DNA of 64,000 nt from an uncultured Acidobacteriaceae bacterium (GTDB lineage Bacteria > Acidobacteriota > Terriglobia > Terriglobales > Acidobacteriaceae), in assembly GCA_903842065.1 (NCBI GenBank), contig CAIMKZ010000033.1, positions 46,882 to 110,881 on the forward strand, given 5' to 3'. Position 1 is the first letter of the stretch. The number at the start of each line of letters is the position of its first letter. Of this stretch, positions 25,604 to 33,958 are shown piece after piece. The notes beneath the pieces were generated by a model. It was not told where the DNA came from. It saw only the letters and a list, made by a program, of their open reading frames with translations, and searched no databases. Position numbers and translations under genes: made by a program.

Positions 25604-26608
25604 CTAGAAGTTCTTGGGGCGGCGATCGGTGATAATTCCCTGTTCATCGCTAGACGCCAAGCGAACCACTCGGTCGACGATGTAAGCGGCAGGACGCTCG
25701 TTCGTGAAGTGGTGACGCACCTGCAACTCGCCGAGCAGCCCGAGCCCGAGCAGTTGGATGCCGGTGACGATGAGCACCGAGCCAATGACAAACCACGGAC
25801 CGTGATCGAACATCACATGCTGATCGGGGTGGATGAGCTTCATGCCGAGCAATAGTAGTGCAAGAACCGATCCGCACAGCATAGAGAGCAGTCCCAGGCC
25901 GCCGAACAGATGCAAGGGGCGGCTCATGTAACGAAGCAGGAAGCGGATGGTGATGAGGTCGAAGAATACTCGGAAGGTACGGCCTATTCCGTAGTGGCTC
26001 TTGCCCTGCGCTCGATTGATGTTGCTGATGGGGACTTCGCAGATAGAGGCGCCGTGCCAACTGGCGAGAGCGGGGATAAACCGGTGCATCTCGCCGTAGA
26101 GCGGAATGCTCTGGATCAATTCACGGCGATACGCCTTGAAAGTAGTGCCGAAGTCGTGAATCGAGACGCCGGAGAGCTTGGCCATGATCCAGTTGGCGCA
26201 TTGGGAGGGGATGCGGCGCAGGAAGAGATTGTCTGCCCGCTTTTCGCGCCAACCGGAGACGACGTCGTATCCCTCTTCAAGTTTGGCTATAAATAGAGGG
26301 ATGTCAGAGGGATCGTGCTGCAAGTCGCCGTCCATGGCAAGTACAAAGTCGCCGGAAGAGTGATCGAAGCCTGCCGAGAGTGCCGCGGTCTGCCCAAAGT
26401 TTCGGCGCAGACGTACGACCAGCACGCGGCTGTCAACGGCTGCTATCTCTTCGAGGAGCTTGTAGCTGTTGTCCCATGATCCGTCGTCGACAAAGACCAA
26501 CTCGAAAGAGTCTCCTAACTGTTCCATGACCTGCTTGAGGCGGGCATACAGAACAGTGATGTTCTCTTCTTCGTTATGAAACGGTACAACGACTGAATAC
26601 TTGGGCAC
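25604..26608 (-). CDS. Family 2 glycosyltransferase, polyprenyl-phosphate sugar transferase type
   Basis: 334 residues from a GTG start. GT-A domain: SVVVPFHNEEENI at the N-terminus, LVFVDDGSWDNS, and the metal-binding MDGDLQHDPSD. The DFGTTFKAYRRELI stretch is typical of DPM1/GtrB-like enzymes. Two C-terminal membrane helices (about 232-258 and 270-290) anchor it. Such proteins transfer a sugar from a nucleotide donor to undecaprenyl phosphate for envelope glycans. Donor sugar unknown. Confidence 0.9.
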   Translation of the reverse strand: MPKYSVVVPFHNEEENITVLYARLKQVMEQLGDSFELVFVDDGSWDNSYKLLEEIAAVDSRVLVVRLRRNFGQTAALSAGFDHSSGDFVLAMDGDLQHDPSDIPLFIAKLEEGYDVVSGWREKRADNLFLRRIPSQCANWIMAKLSGVSIHDFGTTFKAYRRELIQSIPLYGEMHRFIPALASWHGASICEVPISNINRAQGKSHYGIGRTFRVFFDLITIRFLLRYMSRPLHLFGGLGLLSMLCGSVLALLLLGMKLIHPDQHVMFDHGPWFVIGSVLIVTGIQLLGLGLLGELQVRHHFTNERPAAYIVDRVVRLASSDEQGIITDRRPKNF

Positions 26609-26703
26609 GGTGTTAGAGCCAATCTGCTACGGAAGCATTACTGCAAGGTTAAAAGCCCTACGGTCAAAGGTTTAGTGCCACTGCATGAAGGCGGGCTCAC
26701 TGC

Positions 26704-27015
26704 CTATCGTTCCAGATCGGCAAGCATAGCCTGCATTTCGCCCATTGCATGAGAGTTGCCATTGCGTGCCGAACAGCTTATACCGGCTTTGAGCTTTTCG
26801 ATTGCCTCGGCCGTGCGACCCGCGCCTGCCAGAGTCTGCGCGGCCATAAAGTAGCCCGCGGTGTACTCTGGATCGCATTCAAGCAGCACTCCGAACTCGG
26901 CCAGCGCTGCGTCGATCTCGCCTCGCCCTGCCATTTCCATCGCGATGCCGTACCGGGCGAAGCTGTTTTTGGGGTCCAGCGCTAGAATTTCTTTGAGTCC
27001 TGCGATCTTATTCAT
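26704..27015 (-). CDS. Small TPR protein
   Basis: 103 residues from the ATG at 27015, preceded by GGAATGG. Two to three tetratricopeptide repeats: NSFARYGIAMEMAGRGEIDA, then PEYTAGYFMAAQTLAGAGRT and a final helix pair. No signal peptide. Longer upstream extension in the frame (to 27123) looks non-coding. TPR proteins mediate protein contacts; no partner is evident. Confidence 0.75.
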   Translation of the reverse strand: MNKIAGLKEILALDPKNSFARYGIAMEMAGRGEIDAALAEFGVLLECDPEYTAGYFMAAQTLAGAGRTAEAIEKLKAGISCSARNGNSHAMGEMQAMLADLER

Positions 27016-27206
27016 TCCATTCCGATAATAACGCGACCGTTCCGAGGTCAAATGAGTTGCGTAAATAACAGGGATTACCGAAACTGGAATAGGAGCACAG
27101 TTCACTCCATTCCCGGCTCCCACCAGTTTCTTTATATTGTATAGAGCCGGGCATTAGAAATGCACAAACTTCCCCGCGCACCGGCGCGAACAAGGAGGAT
27201 CAAGCG

Positions 27207-27734
27207 ATGAGCGAAGCAAAGACAGAGTTGCGCAAAGTCTCCAGTTCGCAGTCGGAGATGACCGAGATCGTACTGCCTAACGATACCAACCCTTTGGGTA
27301 ATCTGCTGGGCGGCAGATTGATGCACTTTATCGACCTGACAGGAGCACTGGCCGCATATCGCCACGCTCGAACATTCGTGGTGACAGCGGCTATGGATCA
27401 CATCGATTTTGTGCGGCCGGTCCATCTCGGCCACTGCGTTACGCTAAAATCTAGCGTCAATCGAGCTTTTCAAACATCTATGGAAGTAGGGGTAAAGGCC
27501 TGGGCCGAGGACCCGCGAACTGGATATTCCGCGCACGTAGCCAGTGCATATCTGGTTTTTGTTGCAATCGATGAGCACGGCAAGAGTTTGCCGGTACCAC
27601 AGATAGTTCCTGAGACCCTCGACGAAATCCGCCGGTTTGAGGATGCGCTACTGCGGCGTGACTACCGCAAGGCCGAATCGGCGAGGCGCAAGGAAGCACG
27701 GGCTGCTACCAGGATCTTGCTGAACAAGCAGTAA
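27207..27734 (+). CDS. Acyl-CoA thioesterase, hotdog fold (YciA/BACH type)
   Basis: 175 residues with an AAGGAGG ribosome binding site. The hotdog core has PNDTNPLGNLLGGRLMHFID (the acidic residue is the usual catalytic site), AAMDHIDFVRPVHLGH and VGVKAWAEDPRTG. The C-terminal tail of about 30 charged residues is helical. It hydrolyses acyl-CoA thioesters in the cytoplasm. Confidence 0.9.
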   Translation: MSEAKTELRKVSSSQSEMTEIVLPNDTNPLGNLLGGRLMHFIDLTGALAAYRHARTFVVTAAMDHIDFVRPVHLGHCVTLKSSVNRAFQTSMEVGVKAWAEDPRTGYSAHVASAYLVFVAIDEHGKSLPVPQIVPETLDEIRRFEDALLRRDYRKAESARRKEARAATRILLNKQ

Positions 27735-27795
27735 CAGAGATCAAAAAGCCGGCGCTGCCGGCAATAACCGAAGTGAATAAGGAGCTATTGAAAAT

Positions 27796-28626
27796 ATGGC
27801 GCAAGCAAATGCGATGCCACAGCCGATGGCGATTCCGGGTGTGTCGAAGATAATTGCGATCGGATCGGGAAAAGGCGGCGTTGGAAAGACCACAGTCTCT
27901 GTAAACCTTGCCATCGCGCTGGCCAAACTGGGGCATCGTGTCGGGCTCGTCGATGCAGACATCTATGGGCCAAACGTGCCGCTGATGATGGGATCAAGCC
28001 GGCCGCCGAGCGTAACCGAAGGCAACATGATTGTGCCCAACCTGACGCACGGCATCAAGACGATCTCGGTGGGCTACATTTCACCGGGCGACAAGCCGTT
28101 GATGATGCGCGGCCCGATGCTGCACCAGATCGTGAGACAGTTTCTTCAGCAGGTGCAGTGGGGCGAACTCGATTACCTGATTATCGATCTTCCGCCGGGG
28201 ACCGGAGACGTGGTGTTGTCGCTAGTGCAGACCGTGCCGCTGACCGGCGCCGTAGTTGTATCGACGCCGAGCGATGTGAGTCTTGAAGACGCGCGCAAAG
28301 CTCTGGAGATGTTCTCACAGGTGAACGTGAAGGTACTGGGCATCGTGGAGAACATGAGCCACTTTACGTGCCCGCATTGCAGCAACCAGATCGACATCTT
28401 TTCAAAGGGCGGCGCGGAGCGGACGGCGGCGCAGTTCAACGTTCCGTTTCTGGGCTCGATCGAGCTGATTCCTTCGATTCGCGAAGGCGGCGATACCGGG
28501 ATGCCGGTGGCGCTTGCAGGCCCCAAGAGCGCACAGGCGTCCGAGTTTTATGCCATCGCCGAAAAGCTGAAGCAACTGGCCGAGGAAGCAGCCTCCACGG
28601 ATACCGAGGTCATTGAGATCCAGTAA
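27796..28626 (+). CDS. apbC: Mrp/ApbC-type iron-sulfur carrier P-loop ATPase
   Basis: 276 residues. Deviant Walker A GSGKGGVGKTT near residues 24-34, switch segment VDADIYGPNVPLMMG, and IIDLPPGTGD. A CPHC pair in FTCPHCSNQID binds the bridging Fe-S cluster in this family. It lacks the N-terminal DUF59 domain present in many homologues. It carries and transfers Fe-S clusters, which would serve the many Fe-S proteins in the window (general expectation, not a specific link). Confidence 0.93.
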   Translation: MAQANAMPQPMAIPGVSKIIAIGSGKGGVGKTTVSVNLAIALAKLGHRVGLVDADIYGPNVPLMMGSSRPPSVTEGNMIVPNLTHGIKTISVGYISPGDKPLMMRGPMLHQIVRQFLQQVQWGELDYLIIDLPPGTGDVVLSLVQTVPLTGAVVVSTPSDVSLEDARKALEMFSQVNVKVLGIVENMSHFTCPHCSNQIDIFSKGGAERTAAQFNVPFLGSIELIPSIREGGDTGMPVALAGPKSAQASEFYAIAEKLKQLAEEAASTDTEVIEIQ

Positions 28627-28636
28627 CAAATGGAGA

Positions 28637-28680
28637 AAATTCAATGGGGCAGGGCCGTTTGGCTCTGCCCCATTGAATTT
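28637..28680. terminator. Bidirectional rho-independent terminator (apbC / murA)
   Basis: Long inverted repeat: AAATTCAATGGGGCAGGGCC and its near-complement ending CCCCATTGAATTT, with a GTTT loop. A-rich and T-rich ends make it usable from both sides of these convergent genes. Confidence 0.88.
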
Positions 28681-28711
28681 CCCAGCAATCTTAACGACGA
28701 CTCAATAGTGG

Positions 28712-30001
28712 CTACGCTTCTCCTGGATCGAAGAGGTTGCCCATGCGCTGTATCTGCGCTCCGACGCTGCTAAGCTTCTGCTCAATATGCTCGTAGCCGC
28801 GATCCATGTGGTAGACGCGATCGATGACGGTTTCGCCGTCAGCCACCAGCGCAGCCAATACCAGCGAGGCTGAGGCGCGCAGATCCGAACACATGACAGC
28901 GGCGGAAGAGAGTCTGGCTGGCCCCTGCACAATGGCGGTCTTGCCTTCGACCCGGATGTTAGCGCCCATACGCACCAGTTCCTGCACGTGCATGAATCGG
29001 TTCTCAAAGATGTTCTCAGTAATCCGGCTGATGCCTTTGGCCTGCGTCGTAAGTGCCATGTACTGGGCCTGCATGTCGGTTGGAAAGCCGGGATACTCTT
29101 CGGTCGATACATCCGCGCCGCGAAATCTGTCGGTGCCGCGCACACGCATTGAGTCGGGCCCAAGCACGTCGACGATAGCGCCGACCCGTCGCATCGCGTA
29201 AACGATCGCGTGAAGATGAGCTGTGGCGCAGTTCGAGATGATGAGATCGCCCTGAGTGATTGCCCCGGCAATCATCAGCGTACCTGCCTCGATGCGGTCG
29301 GGGTTGATGCGATAACGCGCGCCGCCGAGACGCTCAACTCCCTGTACGCGAATCGTGCTCCTACCAGCGCCTTCGATCTTTGCGCCCATGGCGGTAAGCA
29401 GCGCGGCCAGATCGGTGACTTCAGGCTCGCGGGCGCAGTTCTCCATCACGGTCTCGCCCTCGGCCAGGACTGCGGCCATCAGCAAGTCTTCGGTGCCGGT
29501 AACCGTGATCTTTTCAAATACGATGTTCGCGCCGTGCAGGCGACTGGCGCGTGCCTCAAGATAACCGTGCTCCTGTGCGATCTCCGCGCCCATCTTTTCC
29601 AGACCCTTAATGTGCAGGTCGATGGGACGAGCGCCGATGGCGCATCCGCCCGGCATGGCGACGCGGGCCATACCTGTGCGGGCAATGAGCGGCCCAAGCA
29701 CGAGAGAGCTGGCGCGCATGGTCTTGACGATTTCGTAGCGAGCTATGGGGTCTGAAAGATTGCGGCAACTGATGGTGGTTTGGCCGCTGTTCGAGCCCTC
29801 GCCAATGTGCAGCACCGCGCCCATCGAAGCCAGCAGCTTGCGCTCGGTGTCGATGTCGCGGACCTGAGGGATGTTTTCGAGTACGATCTCGTCTTCAGTG
29901 AGGATGGCTGCGGCCATGCACGGCAAGGCCGAGTTCTTGGAACCCGAAACCGTAACCGTGCCGACCAGCGGATTGCCGCCGCGAATAACGAACCTGTCCA
30001 T
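28712..30001 (-). CDS. murA: UDP-N-acetylglucosamine 1-carboxyvinyltransferase
   Basis: 429 residues. N-terminus MDRFVIRGGNPLVGTVTVSGSKNSALP with the invariant Lys-Asn pair. The catalytic cysteine is in GGCAIGARPIDLH near residue 118, so the enzyme should be fosfomycin-sensitive by family knowledge. YPGFPTDMQAQ and DRVYHMDRGYEHIEQKL are also typical. It adds enolpyruvate to UDP-GlcNAc, the first committed step of peptidoglycan synthesis. Confidence 0.96.
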   Translation of the reverse strand: MDRFVIRGGNPLVGTVTVSGSKNSALPCMAAAILTEDEIVLENIPQVRDIDTERKLLASMGAVLHIGEGSNSGQTTISCRNLSDPIARYEIVKTMRASSLVLGPLIARTGMARVAMPGGCAIGARPIDLHIKGLEKMGAEIAQEHGYLEARASRLHGANIVFEKITVTGTEDLLMAAVLAEGETVMENCAREPEVTDLAALLTAMGAKIEGAGRSTIRVQGVERLGGARYRINPDRIEAGTLMIAGAITQGDLIISNCATAHLHAIVYAMRRVGAIVDVLGPDSMRVRGTDRFRGADVSTEEYPGFPTDMQAQYMALTTQAKGISRITENIFENRFMHVQELVRMGANIRVEGKTAIVQGPARLSSAAVMCSDLRASASLVLAALVADGETVIDRVYHMDRGYEHIEQKLSSVGAQIQRMGNLFDPGEA

Positions 30002-30042
30002 GAAATGCCCCAGACTCCCCGCTTATCAGTGTAAATGCGCTG

Positions 30043-30071
30043 CCGTGCTCGCCCGTAATGGGCGAGCACGG
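30043..30071. terminator. GC-rich hairpin between the DUF885 gene and murA
   Basis: CCGTGCTCGCCC, loop GTAAT, GGGCGAGCACGG: a 12-bp perfect stem. It lies 16 bases past the DUF885 stop codon and before murA. There is no T-tract on either strand, so it may act as a pause or stability element rather than a true terminator. Confidence 0.45.
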
Positions 30072-30086
30072 GGAGTCGGGAAAGTG

Positions 30087-31430
30087 TCAGTCCTTGAGTA
30101 CGAGGTCGATGGTGTGAATGTCGACCAGCCCCGAGCAGCCGTAGAGCGCGGGCAGCACACGCTGGGCCGGATAGCGGCTGCGCAGTGCTGCGACCTTGTC
30201 GGTTCCTGCACGATATGCGGGCAGATACATGCGGCCGAGCAGCGGATGGCGGCCCCATGCGCCGGAGAGCTTGCCTGCGCGCTCCTCGCTGACGAGGAAA
30301 TCGCGGCGCAGCGCCTTAGCCACCTCGGCCTGTTCCCTGCCCTCGCCCCATGTCATATACGAGGACTGGTTTTTTGCGTCGTCTTGCAGGAGCGAGAGAA
30401 GGACGCCGATCTGGAGGTCGTCGTCAGGGAGTTGATCGACAGAAGTGACGCCGTAAGCGATCAGGATTGCGTTGTTGGCGATGCCCTCAAAGAGCGTGGC
30501 GGCGCGCGTGTTCATGGTCAGTACAGTAGACTCGAAGCCCGCCTTGCCGCGCACGTAGAGGTCCTGAAGATAGGCAAAGGTCGTGACGTGGCCAGGGACG
30601 ACTTCGTGACTCACCAGTTGCTCGAACTCAGGGTACGAAATCTGAAGCGAAGCGTTGATCTCATACGTCGCCTCGTAGAGCGGTGCGCCTGCGGCGGTGC
30701 GCGCGCGGCCGATGTAGTTCATCGAGCCGGAGAACCACGCGTCTTTGATGGCCTGAAACTCGATGTTGGCACGAGGAACGTTTGCGAGCTCCGCGGGGAG
30801 GAACGGAATCAGATTTTTCGAGCTTAGAGCGTTGTAGTGACTGATGACAGCTGCACCCAAAGCCTTTACTGAGGCCATGGGCGTGACGCGTTCCTTGCGC
30901 CATGCATCGACGGCAGCAAGCAGGCCACCCGGTGTAGTTGTGCTGTATCCGGAGCTATCGAGCAACGCCGAAACGCGCCTACGCTTCTCTTCCGGCTGCG
31001 AAGGCTCAGGTGCTTTTGCCGTCGATGCCTCCACGGCGCGGGGGTAAGGAACGGGATCGCCCTTGCCCAGGACCTCCATGGCAAGATCCCACATTACGTC
31101 GAGAGAGACGACGAGGCCATCGAGATTTGCGCCGCGCAAACCGCCGATCTTCGCTGCCTCCGCGCGCACGCCGGAGATGGCTGCGGGCAGATCGACGGCC
31201 ATGAGATAGGCTTCAACCGCATCCTTGTCAATGGTCTTGCCGGAGACGCCACCGGTCTCGCGCACACGCGCCGCTGACGGATGGGTATAGGCCGCGGGCA
31301 GCGGCTCATCGGAGAACCATGAGTCAGCGATAAAGCGGCCCGTGCCGGAGGGGCACATCACGTCTCCGCCCCAGAGTGTATCGATGCCAAGAACCGCGTC
31401 TGCGACGTACATTGCTACTGCGTCCATCAT
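30087..31430 (-). CDS. DUF885-family putative metallopeptidase
   Basis: About 447 residues from the ATG at 31430, whose first bases overlap the OPT stop codon (ATGA) and follow an AAGGAGG site. The zinc motif HEVVPGH lies near residue 277 in SHEVVPGHVTTFAYLQDLY, the DUF885 signature (H-E-x-x-P-G-H). The C-terminal half contains RRDFLVSEERAGKLSG and a helical end. The protein is shorter than the usual 550-600 residues of the family and has no signal peptide, so it is probably cytoplasmic. Coupling to an oligopeptide transporter suggests degradation of imported peptides. Confidence 0.8.
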   Translation of the reverse strand: MMDAVAMYVADAVLGIDTLWGGDVMCPSGTGRFIADSWFSDEPLPAAYTHPSAARVRETGGVSGKTIDKDAVEAYLMAVDLPAAISGVRAEAAKIGGLRGANLDGLVVSLDVMWDLAMEVLGKGDPVPYPRAVEASTAKAPEPSQPEEKRRRVSALLDSSGYSTTTPGGLLAAVDAWRKERVTPMASVKALGAAVISHYNALSSKNLIPFLPAELANVPRANIEFQAIKDAWFSGSMNYIGRARTAAGAPLYEATYEINASLQISYPEFEQLVSHEVVPGHVTTFAYLQDLYVRGKAGFESTVLTMNTRAATLFEGIANNAILIAYGVTSVDQLPDDDLQIGVLLSLLQDDAKNQSSYMTWGEGREQAEVAKALRRDFLVSEERAGKLSGAWGRHPLLGRMYLPAYRAGTDKVAALRSRYPAQRVLPALYGCSGLVDIHTIDLVLKD

Positions 31431-33427
31431 GCCTCCTTCTTTTGCGACTTCAGCCAGACGTAGACGCAAAGGCCCACGAACAACACGATCGCAACCGGCT
31501 GCGAGATTAGGTCATTGTCATAAAAGGGCGTCTGGATCAACTCTTCGCGGAACCCTGGAATCATCCTCAATGCCGCGCCCAGTACTCCGCCCAGCGCTCC
31601 GCCCGCCATCAAGCCCGAGGCCAGAATGATGCCGCGTTCGCGGACACTGCGGCCAGCCTCGCCGCCCAGTTTAATCGAACGTTTACTGACAAAGTGTGAG
31701 AGATAGCCGCCTGCCAGAATCGGCGTAGTAAGGCCGAGCGGCAGGTAGATGCCGAGCGCAAACACTAGCGGAGACTTGCCGAGCATCTCCATGCAGAGCG
31801 TGATCATGGCGCCGATACCGAACAGAAGCCAGGTAACAGGCTGGCGGCTCATGAAGCCCACGACGAGAGCCTTCATGATGGATGCCTGCGGCGCTGCAAG
31901 CAGGGGGCGGGGGTCGCCGGGCGTGATCTCACCAAACTGGAAGGTGTGCGCCAGCATCACAATCGTGAGTCCAGCCGCGGCTGCGGCTGTGATAACGCCG
32001 ATGAACTTGACCTTCTCTTGCGCCGAAGGAGTGGAGCCAACCCAGTAGCCGGCCTTGAGGTCTGTGATGAACTGGCCGGAGACGCACAGCGCCGTGCACA
32101 CCATTCCCGCAATAGCCATGACAAAGAACATGCCCGTAGTGCCGGTGAGCCCGAAGCGAACGAACACGATCGAAGAGATGATCACGGTGAGCATCGTCAT
32201 GCCCGACGCGGGATTGTTGGCGGTGGTGGCAATGGCGTTTGCGGCTACCGAAGCGAAGAAGAACGCAAAGACCAGCGTAAGAAGCAAGCCCCATCCCAGA
32301 ATCGTCCACGAGACCTGAAACTTGCCGAAGAATATGGCAACAGCGAGCGCTGAGAGCAGGATGCCGATGAGGATGGAGATCATGGGAACGTCGCGATCGG
32401 TGCGCTCCTGAACATCGCCGGCCTTGCCGCCGTGGAATGCGCGCAGTGCTATGGAGAAAGAGCCGGCAATGACGCGCAGCGACTTGATGACGCCGAGGAT
32501 TCCGGCTGTAGCAATTGCGCCGACGCCGATGTAGCGGACGTAGCCGGAGTAGATCTGGGCGGCGGTCATGTGATCGACGGGGATCGTGCCGGGATAGACC
32601 GGCATGGCGATGTGGCTGCCGAGATACCAAACGACCGGAACCAGGACGAAATTGGCCAGCACGCCTCCTGCGCAAAAGAGAAGAGCGCTGGGCAGGCCCA
32701 TCACATATCCGAGACCGAGGATGAAGCCGATGGCGTCGAAGTTGAAGACCATGCGGCCACGATCGGCGATATTGCGCACAATCGGGATGAACTGGAAGTT
32801 AACGTACTCCTTCCAGACGTGGAAGGTGGTTGCAAAGAAATCAAAGATGCCGGCGACGCATGTGGCTTCGAGCAGCAGTCGCGCCTGTGTGCCACCCTTC
32901 TCGCCGGTTACAAGCACTTCGGTGATGGCAGTAGCTTCGGGGAACGGAAAGCGGCCGTGCATCTCGCGCACGAAGTAGCGGCGCAGAGGAATGACGAAGA
33001 GCACACCGAGACAGCCACCGGCCAGGCAGATGAAAACCGTCTGGAGAGGATGCGTATCCAGGTGCAGCGAGTAGAGCGCGGGCAGCGTGAACACCGCGCC
33101 GGCGACTACAGCGGCTGATGCTCCACCCATGCCGATAATGATCACGTTCTCCAGCAGCGTGGAGCGACGCTTGAAGAGTCGCGCCAGGCCGATGGCGAGA
33201 ATCGAGATGGGAATTGCAGCCTCCATTCCCTGCCCAACCTTGAGTGTCGAATACGCCGAAGCAACAGTGAAGACGGCGCAGAAGAACACACCCCACAGCA
33301 CCGAGCGCCACGTCATTTCATGCTGTTGCATGGCGGCGGGAACGATCGGCGTGTAGCTCTCACCAGGTTTCAACGGGTGATAAGCGTTCTCAGGAAGTAC
33401 GGCTGACGGTTGATCGATAACGTTCAT
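31427..33427 (-). CDS. OPT-family oligopeptide transporter
   Basis: 666 residues from the ATG at 33427. About 14-16 hydrophobic helices. The first follows EMTWRSVLWGVFFCAVFTVA, then the family motif SAYSTLKVGQGMEAAIP. A FPEATAITEVL segment and YLPLGLTTPILAGGYLSHF near the C-terminus are also typical of prokaryotic OPT proteins. Such transporters take up small peptides or metal chelates with protons. The downstream peptidase gene overlaps by four bases. The Rrf2 gene ends 47 bases upstream, so all three may be cotranscribed with the cbb3 assembly genes. Confidence 0.9.
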   Translation of the reverse strand: MNVIDQPSAVLPENAYHPLKPGESYTPIVPAAMQQHEMTWRSVLWGVFFCAVFTVASAYSTLKVGQGMEAAIPISILAIGLARLFKRRSTLLENVIIIGMGGASAAVVAGAVFTLPALYSLHLDTHPLQTVFICLAGGCLGVLFVIPLRRYFVREMHGRFPFPEATAITEVLVTGEKGGTQARLLLEATCVAGIFDFFATTFHVWKEYVNFQFIPIVRNIADRGRMVFNFDAIGFILGLGYVMGLPSALLFCAGGVLANFVLVPVVWYLGSHIAMPVYPGTIPVDHMTAAQIYSGYVRYIGVGAIATAGILGVIKSLRVIAGSFSIALRAFHGGKAGDVQERTDRDVPMISILIGILLSALAVAIFFGKFQVSWTILGWGLLLTLVFAFFFASVAANAIATTANNPASGMTMLTVIISSIVFVRFGLTGTTGMFFVMAIAGMVCTALCVSGQFITDLKAGYWVGSTPSAQEKVKFIGVITAAAAAGLTIVMLAHTFQFGEITPGDPRPLLAAPQASIMKALVVGFMSRQPVTWLLFGIGAMITLCMEMLGKSPLVFALGIYLPLGLTTPILAGGYLSHFVSKRSIKLGGEAGRSVRERGIILASGLMAGGALGGVLGAALRMIPGFREELIQTPFYDNDLISQPVAIVLFVGLCVYVWLKSQKKEA

Positions 33428-33474
33428 GCGTTGGACCCCGGGCAAAACAAATTCGTACGGCAAAAGGAATTCTA

Positions 33475-33912
33475 CTACTGGCTTGCATGCGGCTGCGTGG
33501 CCAGGGCTTCAATAGTCTGGGAGTCAAGCGCGTTAAGCAATGCATGCTGAGCGCTCTCCCAAACAGGATGGGCCGGACAATGGCTCCGGCGGCTGCAGGG
33601 CTTGCCTTCCACCAGGCACGCGTTAAGCCGTATCGGGCCGTCGGCCGCGGATATGACTGTGCTGATGGTGGCAGTGCGGCCGGCAGGGAGAATCTCGAAT
33701 CCTCCGGACTGACCGCGGCACGAAACGACCAGCCCGGCGCGGCAAAGACTCTGCAGAATTTTCGAAAGAAAACTCTCCGGCACTGCAGTTTCACGTGCCA
33801 GCTCGGGCAGCATGACTCTACTGCCCTCGGGTATACGCGCCAGTTGAATCATGGCGCGGAGCGCATAGTCCGCAGACCGGTTTAGTTTGAGAGAGGAGCC
33901 GCATTTTGACAT
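33475..33912 (-). CDS. Rrf2-family regulator with three cysteines (IscR/NsrR-like)
   Basis: 145 residues from the ATG at 33912. Winged-helix start LKLNRSADYALRAMIQLA, recognition helix VPESFLSKILQSLCRAGLV, wing SCRGQSGGFEIL. Three cysteines follow in CLVEGKPCSRRSHC (C-x6-C-x5-C), close to the cluster-binding pattern of IscR and NsrR, so an Fe-S-based redox or NO sensor is likely. It sits directly after ccoI; control of the respiratory genes is plausible but unproven. Confidence 0.88.
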   Translation of the reverse strand: MSKCGSSLKLNRSADYALRAMIQLARIPEGSRVMLPELARETAVPESFLSKILQSLCRAGLVVSCRGQSGGFEILPAGRTATISTVISAADGPIRLNACLVEGKPCSRRSHCPAHPVWESAQHALLNALDSQTIEALATQPHASQ

Positions 33913-33958
33913 CGTTCGCCTGCCTAAAATCGAGATAGAAGCCTGGCCCGATAAATAT

